Virus record (IMG/VR): IMGVR_UViG_3300042691_030710
Coordinates: 1 to 54,132 of that record
Strand: one strand, 5' to 3'
DNA: 54,132 nucleotides
Source: a virus
This document shows, in pieces, positions 16,859 through 25,243 of this stretch. The position numbers and the translations under genes were made by a program. Below the pieces are notes generated by a model that was not told the origin of the DNA, did no database searches, and worked only from the letters and a program-made list of their open reading frames with translations. The stretch's first letter is position 1. Each line of letters begins with the position of its first letter.

Positions 16859-17730
16859 TTTACCTTAGTTTTTAATTCTTTCAATAATTCTTGAGATAAA
16901 AGTAATACAGAAACTTGATTATCACTTATAGTTTTACCAATTTTTTGAGATTTCAAAACTGATATAGTTTCTTTCAATTTAATATTAGTAATAACATCAC
17001 ATACTTTGTTATTAATACTCTTTAATTCAAGTATGGTTTTATTTAATTCTTTAACAAAAAAATCTTTAAATTTGGATGTATTGTTTACATTGTTAATATA
17101 TTCTCTTAAAATAGATTTTTGTGTAGTATCTAAATGAGTATATTTCTTATTGAAGCTTTCTACTAATATTTTATATGTCAATAAACGAATATCCTTATCC
17201 TGCTTCTTATACATTTCCAACAACTTAGCACTTTCAGCATCAGGTTTATTATTTTGTGATACAGGCTTAGATGTTATATTTTCTATAAGTGTTATTTTAG
17301 AATTGAATACATCCTTTATATCATATCCATTATTAACTTTGGATTCAAAAACTTTATAAATAGATGCTAAAACTTTATAATTCGATATTGGAGATGATAA
17401 AAATTGTTCAATATCAAAATTGTTTTTTATCTCCTTAATTAAATTATACTTCTCTCTACTAAGTTTAGTATTATCCAACTTTAGATATTGTTCACATACC
17501 ATATCTAAAAATTTCTCAGCTCTGTTTTCCGAATTATATTTTTCTTTCAATAATAATTCATACAGTCTAAGTTCCTTATTCAATTCTTTTCCTGGCGCAA
17601 AAAATTCTTTAACAATTTTTTTAGCCACATCGGTTTTATCTCCATTAAGAACCTCCAACGTTATTTGTCTAACTAATAGCTCAAATAACACCCCTGTATT
17701 CTTAAATTTTGAATGTTTAATTTTTTTCAT
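16855..17730 (-). CDS. Conserved head-region helical protein
   Basis: The 291-residue product starts 'MKKIKHSKFKNTGVLFELLV' and is helical, Lys- and Asn-rich throughout. The N-terminal 'KFKNTGVLFELLVRQIT' is a motif I recall from hypothetical proteins next to the portal gene in T4-like marine phages. No enzymatic motif. It lies between portal and the multidomain head proteins, first in a tightly overlapping run. A TATTTATA element lies 40 nt upstream. Confidence 0.7.
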   Translation of the reverse strand: MKKIKHSKFKNTGVLFELLVRQITLEVLNGDKTDVAKKIVKEFFAPGKELNKELRLYELLLKEKYNSENRAEKFLDMVCEQYLKLDNTKLSREKYNLIKEIKNNFDIEQFLSSPISNYKVLASIYKVFESKVNNGYDIKDVFNSKITLIENITSKPVSQNNKPDAESAKLLEMYKKQDKDIRLLTYKILVESFNKKYTHLDTTQKSILREYINNVNNTSKFKDFFVKELNKTILELKSINNKVCDVITNIKLKETISVLKSQKIGKTISDNQVSVLLLSQELLKELKTKVK

Positions 17731-17769
17731 TTATTATACAATAATTTGATTAGAATTCACTATAATACA

Positions 17770-17779
17770 TATAAATATA
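17770..17779 (-). promoter_or_regulatory. Candidate late promoter element (TATATTTATA)
   Basis: The minus strand carries TATATTTATA in the 65-nt gap between portal and the 291-residue gene, 40 nt before its ATG. Confidence 0.4.
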
Positions 17780-17795
17780 AAATTTTTATTGTTTA

Positions 17796-19565
17796 TTAAA
17801 ATTTATCATCATCTAACAGATTTTTTTCATCTAAAAACGAAGTTTTTTCTGATATAATTTTCTTTTTCGATGATATTCCATTTATATATTCTCTAGCAAG
17901 CTTTTTACTATTCGATACTGAATAGGTATCTCTCTTTCTTTCTTTTTCGTTTTCTTTGTTACCCAATGGGTCTCTACCATATGGATGTTTATCCTTACCG
18001 TATGTATTTCCTTCTCTTGGTCTACCCCCCAAATCTGATTGTGATTTTAAAGAATTCTTTAACTCTTCCAAATCACCCTCAACATCAGTTGGTTCAGATG
18101 GTGCAGCCGGGTCGTTTCCTTCTTGTTCTATTGAATTATATCTAAATGTATCTTTAATATCATTTATTATTTTTCCTCTTTCATCATCAGCTTCACCCTT
18201 ACCCATTCCAAATACATTACCATATATCCAATCTTTTGATAGCATTTTAAGATTTTGGATATCAGTAGCCAATCTAACTTTTTCAGACCAAAGATTTACT
18301 TTTTCTTGCTCATAGATAGTAGATGGATTTGTTAATGATAATTCAAAATTAACCATTTCACTATCATCTATACCCTGAGCTGCTAAATGTATAATTGCTA
18401 TCTTAGTTAATTCACTTACGATAGTTCTTTGAATTCTTTCAATTGTTCTTGCAAATCTAACATCTTCAGCAGCAAGTGTTGCTTTACCGTTTACATTCTC
18501 ATCATATGATAAGTATGCTTTAGGTACTTTTAATGCTGCGAACAATCTTTTCTGTAAATATTCAATATCATCAATTGCCGCATATTCCAATCCACCCAAA
18601 TTATCTATAGAAGTTCCACTATCACCACCTCTAACAGGTAAGAAAAAATCTTCTGTTAGATTTTGCATATTATATTTCAAATTGTAATCACCACTGTTCT
18701 TATCAACAAAAGGAACTTTTTTCATTTTATTGATAATTTTTTGCATATAGTTATCAACCTCAGTTGGTGGAATGTTACCAATATCAATCTTAAATACTCT
18801 CTTTTCAGGAGCTCTCATAATTCTATGAATCAACATAGCATCTTCCATCAAAGATAATTGTTTCCAAATTCTTCTTGCAGATTCAATCATTGATTTACCA
18901 TACGGTAAGAAATTGGTATCTGATAGTAATCTGAAATGTGCCATCTCATAATTATCCCAATCTGTTTTACCAACTCTATCCATTTCAACCTTGAACTTAA
19001 CGAAATTTGCATTATTAGGATCAATTCCTTCAATACGTTCAGTATAATATACAGATTGAGGTATTACATTTATAATTCCTTTTCTTTCCGCAATTTCCAA
19101 ACCTAAAAAGAAATCACCGTATTTAACTAAGTTTCTAGTCCAAGGCCAAAGATTAAATTCAATATTTAAAATATCATAAAATAAATTATGAAGTATTTCT
19201 TTTATATTTTCATTCGATGAACGAATTTGTAATACATCTCCATATTCATTTTTAGTTGTACTTTCATCAGCATATATATCCAAAGCAGATGCAATAATAG
19301 GGTCATTATCCATTGCATCATAATCTCTAAACAGTTCTCTACGAACTTGATGATATGCCATTGATTGAGCACTAGATTGTGTTTCGTAAAATGATCTCTG
19401 TAGTTTTGTGTATCTATCTCTCAGTTGAACTAAGTTAGTAGTCATCTGTCTTTCATCAGTATCTACTACTTTTCTCTTACCATCCGAATCTATACGAACA
19501 ATTGCGGTAGTTGAAAATAATTTTCTCAACCTTCCAAAAAATGTATTATCGTTTTGTTCTGCCAT
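17796..19565 (-). CDS. Portal vertex protein, T4 gp20-like
   Basis: The 589-residue product has the length and landmarks of T4 gp20: 'DAMDNDPIIASALDIYADES' in the N-terminal third, 'YGDFFLGLEIAERKGI' and 'MRAPEKRVFKIDIGNIPP' in the core, then 'AEDVRFARTIERIQRTIV'. It forms the dodecameric DNA channel at one vertex, on which head assembly starts and to which the terminase docks. Gene order terminase, small genes, portal, protease, scaffold, capsid is T4-like. The Lys-rich C-terminal tail carries 'REGNTYGKDKHPYGRDP' and ends 'LDEKNLLDDDKF'. Confidence 0.93.
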   Translation of the reverse strand: MAEQNDNTFFGRLRKLFSTTAIVRIDSDGKRKVVDTDERQMTTNLVQLRDRYTKLQRSFYETQSSAQSMAYHQVRRELFRDYDAMDNDPIIASALDIYADESTTKNEYGDVLQIRSSNENIKEILHNLFYDILNIEFNLWPWTRNLVKYGDFFLGLEIAERKGIINVIPQSVYYTERIEGIDPNNANFVKFKVEMDRVGKTDWDNYEMAHFRLLSDTNFLPYGKSMIESARRIWKQLSLMEDAMLIHRIMRAPEKRVFKIDIGNIPPTEVDNYMQKIINKMKKVPFVDKNSGDYNLKYNMQNLTEDFFLPVRGGDSGTSIDNLGGLEYAAIDDIEYLQKRLFAALKVPKAYLSYDENVNGKATLAAEDVRFARTIERIQRTIVSELTKIAIIHLAAQGIDDSEMVNFELSLTNPSTIYEQEKVNLWSEKVRLATDIQNLKMLSKDWIYGNVFGMGKGEADDERGKIINDIKDTFRYNSIEQEGNDPAAPSEPTDVEGDLEELKNSLKSQSDLGGRPREGNTYGKDKHPYGRDPLGNKENEKERKRDTYSVSNSKKLAREYINGISSKKKIISEKTSFLDEKNLLDDDKF

Positions 19566-19566
19566 T

Positions 19567-19830
19567 TTATTCTTCTTTTATTTTTATAACCAATTTTGTT
19601 TTACCTTTACCAACTCTATGAAACGTTTCTTTAGGTATTTTAATAACATCACCAACTTTTAAATTTATAGGTAATGAATTATCCATTTGTAATCTCCAAC
19701 CTTCACCTTCTAATATTTCAACCGTTCTATCCCTTTCATCTCTATGCCATACTAACTCATTTGATAAAACATCTATATCAAATTCTCTTATTATATATCC
19801 GTCTTCAATATGCTGAGTATATGGTTTCAT
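19567..19830 (-). CDS. Small cupin-like protein next to portal
   Basis: The product has 87 residues from the ATG at 19830, which overlaps the upstream TAA (TAATG); the TTG at 19836 is less likely. 'VWHRDERDRTVEILEGEGWR', 'LKVGDVIKIPKETFHRVGKG' and a final 'KLVIKIKEE' strand fit a small single-domain cupin with the usual GD...IP...H pattern. Metal-binding His candidates are in WHRDE and FHRV. Similar small proteins occur next to the portal in other T4-like phages; their role is unknown. Confidence 0.65.
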   Translation of the reverse strand: MKPYTQHIEDGYIIREFDIDVLSNELVWHRDERDRTVEILEGEGWRLQMDNSLPINLKVGDVIKIPKETFHRVGKGKTKLVIKIKEE

Positions 19831-20540
19831 TACCAATAAGTATTCATATTTTCACCCCCACCTAATGCCTTCCAATATCTAGGTAGGTTACAACTCCAAT
19901 AACCTGCTGAAGTTCTATCTTTTTTATCTTTACAATTATGTCTATCCGCAAATGCCTTTCTTGCTTCAGGATCATTAATTTTTGCAGTTAATCCCCCTTT
20001 AGCATCACCGAAATTTACTTTTATCACATTACCCTTATCATTCTTAACATAAACTTGATATTTTTTAGGACCAGAACTTCTTTGAGGTTTACCCAATTCA
20101 ACATCTCTTCCCTGATATTCTGCTTCAGTTAATTCTTTTAATGGTTCATATCCCAATTGTGTACGAATTGGATTTAATTGTTTAATTATTTCTTTTTGTT
20201 TTTTAGAACCCGCAAAAGCCTTCATTGCTTTACTCAATAGTTTCATATGCTGTAGTTCCAAACTTTCTTCAGTAATTACGATTGGTATATCTAACATAAC
20301 TATTTTACCTTCAAACGTTCCAGTCTTACCAATATCAGTTTTTTCCAACATCCATTTATCAACCGCTGAAGATACTTCCAATAAACCTTTTTTATATAAA
20401 GTTCTTGCTTCGTTTATTAATCTAAAATAATTCTTACTTCCAAATCTATATACATTTTCATAAATTGGAGTTTTATTTTCTAAGTGAAATTTCAAACCTT
20501 CACTAATTCTAACTTTTTTATTTTCTGTAAGTAGTTTCAT
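19830..20540 (-). CDS. Head-region protein with DUF5872-like C-terminal domain
   Basis: The 236-residue product begins 'MKLLTENKKVRISEGLKFHL', again a short leader ending near Glu. The middle 'VYRFGSKNYFRLINEARTLY' recalls a domain in T4-like marine phages. The C-terminal 80 residues ('KYQVYVKNDKGNVIKVNFGD', 'ARKAFADRHNC', 'DRTSAGYWSCNLPRY') match a small conserved phage domain I know as DUF5872, with two Cys and His residues that may bind metal. Function unknown; probably a virion component given its place between terminase and portal. Confidence 0.68.
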   Translation of the reverse strand: MKLLTENKKVRISEGLKFHLENKTPIYENVYRFGSKNYFRLINEARTLYKKGLLEVSSAVDKWMLEKTDIGKTGTFEGKIVMLDIPIVITEESLELQHMKLLSKAMKAFAGSKKQKEIIKQLNPIRTQLGYEPLKELTEAEYQGRDVELGKPQRSSGPKKYQVYVKNDKGNVIKVNFGDAKGGLTAKINDPEARKAFADRHNCKDKKDRTSAGYWSCNLPRYWKALGGGENMNTYW

Positions 20541-20542
20541 AA

Positions 20543-20797
20543 TTAATAATCTTTAAATACACTATGAGTTGTAATTTTCATAGCCTGTTCCAACAATTCT
20601 TTTAAATATTTTTTAATATCAGTATCATCCACACCAGCATCTTCCAATGCATCTAATATAGTATTCACCGATTGTTTAAACTTATATCTACTCTTTTTTG
20701 GTAGTATTTCATCGAATGAATACACATCAATAAATTTTTTGGAAGTGTAACCCACATCAGGTTGTTTATTTATATTAAATATGTTTTTTAGTTTCAT
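20543..20797 (-). CDS. 84-residue helical protein of unknown function
   Basis: The product starts 'MKLKNIFNINKQPDVGYTSK' and has a C-terminal helical region ('SVNTILDALEDAGVDDTDIK'). It stops 2 nt before the DUF5872-like gene, so they are probably one operon. A TATTTATA element lies 17 nt upstream of its ATG. No family recognised. Confidence 0.65.
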   Translation of the reverse strand: MKLKNIFNINKQPDVGYTSKKFIDVYSFDEILPKKSRYKFKQSVNTILDALEDAGVDDTDIKKYLKELLEQAMKITTHSVFKDY

Positions 20798-20813
20798 ATT
20801 ATTTAGTTTATAC

Positions 20814-20823
20814 TATAAATATT
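20814..20823 (-). promoter_or_regulatory. Candidate late promoter element (AATATTTATA)
   Basis: The minus strand reads AATATTTATAGTATAAAC in the 41-nt gap after the terminase C-terminal ORF, 17 nt before the 84-residue gene. Confidence 0.45.
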
Positions 20824-20838
20824 AAAAAAAAATATAAA

Positions 20839-22032
20839 CTATAACCATTTGGATAAATCTTCAAACGATTCACCTACTCTCATTTTCCAAGGATTATCAT
20901 CTACAAATCCACCACCATACATACCATCATATACTGAATTTGTATTTGTCGAAATACCACCTAATGCCTGCTTTGTTAAATTAATACCTTGCTGTCTTAA
21001 TCTAAGTGCAGTATCTCTAACCCATAAACCAATACCAAATGCCATTACCAAGTCATCATTATAACCCTTCATAGCTTCAGCTCTACCATTTATAAAAATG
21101 AATGTAAATAATTCATCAATTAATCTTGTAGAACGAATTACTACATTTTTTTCTCTGAAGTATTCATCCAATTTAGATATTATAAGTGGTCGTGTTTTAG
21201 ATGTAGTTGAAAATCCTGCTACCAATCCTCTCTCTTCAGCTCTGTATCTATTTGTTATTTGATTTTCAACATCTACATATTTCAAATCTTTACTCATATA
21301 GAATAGATTTTTATATCCTCTATCTATAACCTGCTGAATTGCTGCCCAACCAATATTTGCGTTTTCTATTACTAAAAGTGCATCATTATATTCAGTTGAT
21401 AAACTCACTAAAAAATTACCAAAATCTTTGGTTTCTATCTTTCCTCTATATTCTGCAACCTGAGTAGCAGAATCTATATCTATTACATGAGCAGTTGAAA
21501 AGTCACTACCATCCCCTCTCGCAACGTCAGCTACAACCATATACGATTTGTTGAAATCTGGATATTCCCACTTCCACAGATTACTATCAATATATCCCTT
21601 TTCAATTGGAGGTTGGCAATATGTTTCTTTGTAGAACATTAGAGTTTCAGGATCAACTACAGTATCACCGGATGAAATGAAATCGCAATTATGTGATACA
21701 ACACCATCAACATTAAAAATATTACCACCAGCTACTTCAACTATATCAAATAATGAAATACCACTATTTATTATTTTTTTATTTATTACACTTACAATAC
21801 TACCATCATCACTATCTACATAATCTCCAACATTTAAAATATTAGCTGATATATCATTACCGTTTGATATAAACTTATGAGTTGTTGAACATTTTAGAAA
21901 CTTCCCGTTAGAAAATGCTATTTCATAGTGTTTATCTTTTGATAGCTTACGAACACCACCAAAAGGTTGAAAACCGGATGGAGTTAGTATTTCATATTTG
22001 GTATTTCCTTTAAAAATATAATTATCTATCAT
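20839..22032 (-). CDS. Terminase large subunit, C-terminal half with split-intein C fragment
   Basis: The 397-residue product begins with 115 residues of intein and continues with 282 residues of terminase nuclease. The intein part contains block B ('CSTTHKF'), block F ('LFDIVEVAGGNIFNVDGVV') and ends in the splice motif 'VVSHN' before Cys116. The terminase part begins 'CDFISSGDTVVDP', which matches the extein of T4-like TerL. The RNase H-like nuclease shows Asp169 in 'VVADVARGDGSDFS', 'LLVIENANIGW' and 'GYNDDLVMAFGIGLW'. The product makes headful cuts during DNA packaging once joined to the N-terminal half. Its ATG overlaps the endonuclease gene by 11 nt in another frame. Splicing in trans is predicted, not shown. 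Confidence 0.92.
   Translation of the reverse strand: MIDNYIFKGNTKYEILTPSGFQPFGGVRKLSKDKHYEIAFSNGKFLKCSTTHKFISNGNDISANILNVGDYVDSDDGSIVSVINKKIINSGISLFDIVEVAGGNIFNVDGVVSHNCDFISSGDTVVDPETLMFYKETYCQPPIEKGYIDSNLWKWEYPDFNKSYMVVADVARGDGSDFSTAHVIDIDSATQVAEYRGKIETKDFGNFLVSLSTEYNDALLVIENANIGWAAIQQVIDRGYKNLFYMSKDLKYVDVENQITNRYRAEERGLVAGFSTTSKTRPLIISKLDEYFREKNVVIRSTRLIDELFTFIFINGRAEAMKGYNDDLVMAFGIGLWVRDTALRLRQQGINLTKQALGGISTNTNSVYDGMYGGGFVDDNPWKMRVGESFEDLSKWL
21688..22032 (-). other. Split intein, C-terminal fragment (115 residues)
   Basis: It starts 'MIDNYIFKGNTKYEILTPSG' and ends with the penultimate His and final Asn, then Cys as +1 residue. A long C fragment with a very short N fragment is the atypical split known from AceL-TerL, where the break falls just after block A. 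Sequence resembles AceL-TerL from memory: 'ILTPSGFQPFGGVRKL' and the 'GVVSHN' end. Confidence 0.9.
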
Positions 22033-22756
22033 ATTTAATTCTTATAAATTCACATTTAAGTAGTTTTTTTATTTGATATTCCCTATCGATATCCTTTTGT
22101 TTTAAACTACCATCTGTATTAAAATGATGTGGTTCATCTATTTCAATTACAACATTTTTTTCTTTATCATAACCATCTACAAAATAACCTAATTCCTTTA
22201 TATAATATTCACCACCATTTTCTGCATGTTGAAAATTATATCCATATTTTTTTCCATATTCTTCTATAATTGGTATAGAATCTACATTATATCTAGGTGT
22301 TATTTGCCCAACTGTAGTTGATAAATAATTTAAAGTTGATAACCTTTGTTTTAGTTTACTCTCTTTTGTATGTTTTTTACCCAACCATGTCTTATGATAA
22401 TCTGGACATTTTCTACAATAAGTGTTCCATGTATAACTACTACCACATTCACATTTTAATTTATCTATATTACAATCAAGCTCTACAATAAACTTCAATC
22501 TATACATAAAATTATACGATCCCTTATATCTTTTATATTCTTTCATAACAGTTTCTAATATTTCTGTATGATGATATATAGATTTGTATAATTTTATATT
22601 TTCCTTTATTAAAGTTCTATTTTTTGCTTTTCCAAAATAATTTTGATAATAAAATTCATTCAATAATAATTTTTTAGTTTCATCAAATAAATAAATATCA
22701 TCTATATTATCTATTTCTTTTTTTATTTTAACCCAACCTTCTTTAACATAATTCAT
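22022..22756 (-). CDS. Homing endonuclease between the intein halves (Vsr/PD-(D/E)XK-like)
   Basis: The product has 244 residues from the ATG at 22756; a GTG at 22771 would add five. A helical N-terminal part is followed by a Cys motif ('LKCECGSSYTWNTYCRKCP', likely zinc), then a NUMOD3-like DNA-binding helix ('WLGKKHTKESKLKQRL'). The nuclease is 'YFVDGYDKEKNVVIEIDEPH', 'HF' and 'KQKDIDREYQIK', then 'CEFIRIKYD'. This fits the EDxHD/Vsr-like fold of endonucleases found inside fractured genes. It should cut intein-free terL alleles and drive homing. The end overlaps the C-terminal terminase ORF by 11 nt, so the two are probably coupled. Confidence 0.85.
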   Translation of the reverse strand: MNYVKEGWVKIKKEIDNIDDIYLFDETKKLLLNEFYYQNYFGKAKNRTLIKENIKLYKSIYHHTEILETVMKEYKRYKGSYNFMYRLKFIVELDCNIDKLKCECGSSYTWNTYCRKCPDYHKTWLGKKHTKESKLKQRLSTLNYLSTTVGQITPRYNVDSIPIIEEYGKKYGYNFQHAENGGEYYIKELGYFVDGYDKEKNVVIEIDEPHHFNTDGSLKQKDIDREYQIKKLLKCEFIRIKYDR

Positions 22757-22780
22757 AATTTTTACATTCACATTCTTGTG

Positions 22781-22790
22781 TATAAATATA
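22781..22790 (-). promoter_or_regulatory. Candidate promoter element before the endonuclease gene
   Basis: TATATTTATA on the minus strand fills part of the 23-38 nt gap between the stop of the N-terminal terminase ORF and the endonuclease start. It may let the endonuclease and the C-terminal terminase half be transcribed separately. Confidence 0.35.
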
Positions 22791-22794
22791 AAAA

Positions 22795-23631
22795 TTATAA
22801 GTTTTCATACAATTCTTCGAGTGTAATTTCCTTTATATCACCAGTTTCAATATCTTTAATTGTCACCCGTGAAGTTCCCCATAAACAATCACATTCCTGT
22901 GCCGCAATTTTAGTTCCTAATAAACGAGTTTGTTCATCTCTCCACGTTTGGTCTCTCTCAGGATGAACAGTCCAATGTAAACTAATTGGCATGAATGGAT
23001 TAGTACCATCTTCAGCACCTACCCAAGTTTTGTGAAACCAATTACCCACACCGTTTGGAGTAGATAATGCAATACAACTACCACCGGTTGATAGGGTTGA
23101 TTGTGCAGATGCCCATATTTCATCGATATCATCAATGAATGCAGCTTCATCAAAAATAAGTAAGGATAACGCTTCAGAACGTCCTGCATCAGGTGAAGAT
23201 GAAATTGCTTTTATCTGAGAACCATTTTTCAATCGGAGTGATAATTTGTTATCTTCCAATGAACCACCTTTTAACCAACTTGGTAAGAGTTCATGCATCA
23301 CCCTAACTTTAGTTACTAAGTTTTTAGCAACTTCTTGCTTAGTTGCAATAACCAACACATTAAAATCAGAATTAAAAAGCATTTTCCATAAGGAATATCC
23401 TGCTGATAATGTAGAGATACCGGTTTGTCTTGATTTTAAAACAATATTGAATCGATTATTCTTAAATTCAGTTAGAGTTTTTTCCTGAAATGGATATAAA
23501 TGAAATTGTATTTTACCCCTAGTCGGATGTTGTATCATACAATACTTCCGCATAAAATAAATAGGGTCTTTAGAACATCTTACATATTCTTCAGCTACAA
23601 TCTCTTTTAATGTTTTTTTCTGAGTACTCAT
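22795..23631 (-). CDS. Terminase large subunit, N-terminal half with split-intein N fragment
   Basis: The 278-residue product is the ATPase half of TerL plus 30 residues of intein. Residues 1-248: Walker A-like 'VLKSRQTGIST' (about 64-74), Walker B 'LLIFDEAAF' with Asp161 and Glu162, and motif III 'STPNG' (190-194). The extein ends 'KIAAQECD'; joining it to the C-terminal half gives QECD-CDFISSGDT, which matches the usual uninterrupted TerL region. Residues 249-278 begin 'CLWGTSRVTI', intein block A. The complete spliced protein would be 530 residues. As in T4 gp17, this half powers DNA translocation into the head at the portal. Confidence 0.93.
   Translation of the reverse strand: MSTQKKTLKEIVAEEYVRCSKDPIYFMRKYCMIQHPTRGKIQFHLYPFQEKTLTEFKNNRFNIVLKSRQTGISTLSAGYSLWKMLFNSDFNVLVIATKQEVAKNLVTKVRVMHELLPSWLKGGSLEDNKLSLRLKNGSQIKAISSSPDAGRSEALSLLIFDEAAFIDDIDEIWASAQSTLSTGGSCIALSTPNGVGNWFHKTWVGAEDGTNPFMPISLHWTVHPERDQTWRDEQTRLLGTKIAAQECDCLWGTSRVTIKDIETGDIKEITLEELYENL
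22798..22887 (-). other. Split intein, N-terminal fragment (30 residues)
   Basis: It starts with the nucleophile Cys ('CLWGTSRVTIKDIETGDI') and ends 'LEELYENL' at a stop codon. The very short fragment covers only block A. Confidence 0.88.
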
Positions 23632-23637
23632 ATAACA

Positions 23638-24318
23638 TTAATCGATAGGTTCATTTAATAAATCATAGTTTTTATCTTTCAATACATCCCATAATTTATT
23701 TCTAATTTCTTTAAGTTGTGAAACTTCTTTAGAAATATTTTCAATATCACCTAAAATTTCAGTTCTTAACTCATCAGCATCCCTTTCCATTCTCCACTTC
23801 TCAATACTACCATCTTCATTTACATATTCGTATTCTTGCTTTACATCACTATACGCTTGATTTAATTGAGATAATACATCGTTTCCATGTGATATCATAT
23901 TTTGAATGATACGATATTGTTCATACTCAGTCCACAAACCATCTTCTTTTATTTTGGACTCCTTTTCAACTAAACAATTTGAACAATATCCTGTTTTTCG
24001 TATTAACTTTTTATCAGTATATCCATATTTGGATTTACTACACGTATCACTCTTACATCTATTTTTGGCAGAAATCCAATTACGAACTTCGGCCATAGTT
24101 TCTGTTAATTTAGACTGTTGAACTCTTCCATATGAACGTTGCTCCCATGTTACACCATCGGAATCAGTCCATACTTCACCAATTTCTCTTTTTCTACTAC
24201 GTTCTCCACTATCGTAACCTAATTTAGTATCGGTTTCATATTCTTTACCACGTAACACCATATCCACAAGTTTTCTTCTTGTAGGATGCATATATTTTTT
24301 TTGAAATTCTTTAGCCAT
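23638..24318 (-). CDS. Protein upstream of terL, possible small terminase subunit
   Basis: The 226-residue product begins 'MAKEFQKKYMHPTRRKLVDM'. It has a Cys pattern likely to bind zinc: 'NRCKSDTCSKSKYGYT' then 'GYCSNCLVEKE'. A long helical, coiled-coil-like region follows ('MERDADELRTEILGDIENIS'). It ends 6 nt before the TerL start, so the two are one operon. The small terminase subunit often precedes TerL and is helical, but T4 gp16 lacks a zinc site, so this is a positional guess. Alternative: unrelated DNA-binding protein. Confidence 0.5.
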   Translation of the reverse strand: MAKEFQKKYMHPTRRKLVDMVLRGKEYETDTKLGYDSGERSRKREIGEVWTDSDGVTWEQRSYGRVQQSKLTETMAEVRNWISAKNRCKSDTCSKSKYGYTDKKLIRKTGYCSNCLVEKESKIKEDGLWTEYEQYRIIQNMISHGNDVLSQLNQAYSDVKQEYEYVNEDGSIEKWRMERDADELRTEILGDIENISKEVSQLKEIRNKLWDVLKDKNYDLLNEPID

Positions 24319-24335
24319 AAAATATCTATTATATA

Positions 24336-24345
24336 TATAAATATA
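24336..24345 (-). promoter_or_regulatory. Candidate late promoter element (TATATTTATA)
   Basis: TATATTTATA on the minus strand lies 18 nt before the terminase-region operon and inside a long AT repeat, so it could be chance. Confidence 0.3.
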
Positions 24346-24351
24346 TATAAA

Positions 24352-25179
24352 TTAGATTTTATGTATTTTTTCTAATTCTTTTAATCTTTTATAATAAGTT
24401 GGAGTAGATATATCAAGCTCAGCACATATATGTTTTACTTTGTACCCTTTTTGCTTTAACTCCAATATTTTATCTTTATCAGCAGAATGTTTAGTATCCC
24501 AATATATTTTTCTACCTTCAAGAGCTTTCTCCATTAAACTATCCCAATCAACAGTTTTCATAGCTTCTTTTGTTTTTTGAGATATAATCTGTTTTTGAAT
24601 GTTAGCTACTTCCACCCCATATCTATCTTCAAAAGTTATTCCCTTCTGAGCTTCACTTATTTTTTTCTTTGTCTCTTCACTATGTGTATAACCCATTTCT
24701 ACTAATTTGTATGCACCCTTTCGTGCAATTTCACGTTGTTTTTCTTTATCAATTTTATCAAACGTATAATGTGATAATCCATTTTTAAATCCACGCTTTC
24801 TACCCTCAATTGATTGTTCATACATTTCAGGCGATACTATTTCACTTAATGGTTTACCCATTTTTTTCTTGTTAGCAATAACAGCATAGTCATTATATCC
24901 ACCTGCGCCACCTTCAACCATATTATACCCGTTCTCTATTGAGTTATATTCTCTTATATAGTGTATTTCTTTTTTATTTAATTCATCTTTTGTTATGGCA
25001 GTATCAATCACAACCCAATCAAAATTATCAACACCATATGATTTAAGAGCCTTATAAAATTTACTCTTACCCACTTCAATCATTTTTAAGTGAGCATTCT
25101 TTCTAACTTTTAATGTATGTATAGTTTGGCCAATATATACTTTACCACTTATTTTATTTTCAACCTTATATATTATCAT
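24352..25179 (-). CDS. GIY-YIG homing endonuclease with C-terminal helix-turn-helix
   Basis: The 275-residue product opens with a GIY-YIG nuclease ('MIIYKVENKISGKVYIGQT'), with the conserved Glu in 'DELNKKEIHYIREYNSIENG' and the Asn in GYNM. NUMOD3-like segments follow ('THSEETKKKISEAQKG'), and the end is a helix-turn-helix ('YKVKHICAELDISTPTYYKR'). It is a free-standing mobile endonuclease close to the terminase genes. The leader on the minus strand has TATAAATA and AGGAGG 43-59 nt upstream, unlike its neighbours, but AGGAGG is too far away to act as its ribosome-binding site. Confidence 0.88.
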   Translation of the reverse strand: MIIYKVENKISGKVYIGQTIHTLKVRKNAHLKMIEVGKSKFYKALKSYGVDNFDWVVIDTAITKDELNKKEIHYIREYNSIENGYNMVEGGAGGYNDYAVIANKKKMGKPLSEIVSPEMYEQSIEGRKRGFKNGLSHYTFDKIDKEKQREIARKGAYKLVEMGYTHSEETKKKISEAQKGITFEDRYGVEVANIQKQIISQKTKEAMKTVDWDSLMEKALEGRKIYWDTKHSADKDKILELKQKGYKVKHICAELDISTPTYYKRLKELEKIHKI

Positions 25180-25243
25180 AGTATTTATTTCTCTATAATA
25201 ACTATAAGAAAAAAATAAAAACCTCCTGTATATTTATATAATT

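Larger units (their letters stand above)
21688..22887 (-). mobile_element. Split intein plus endonuclease unit interrupting terL
   Basis: The unit runs from intein Cys1 through the N fragment, the free-standing endonuclease ORF and the C fragment. This is the 'fractured gene' layout reported for phage-like metagenomic DNA: two split-intein halves on separate ORFs with a homing endonuclease gene between them. The endonuclease could spread the whole unit to intein-free terL genes. Confidence 0.85.

Noticed and set aside
25222-25238. AGGAGG and a T4-like TATAAATA before the second GIY-YIG gene
   Set aside because: AGGAGG is 43 nt from the only ATG, too far to be its ribosome-binding site, and the AT-rich box may be chance. 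No small ORF follows it.
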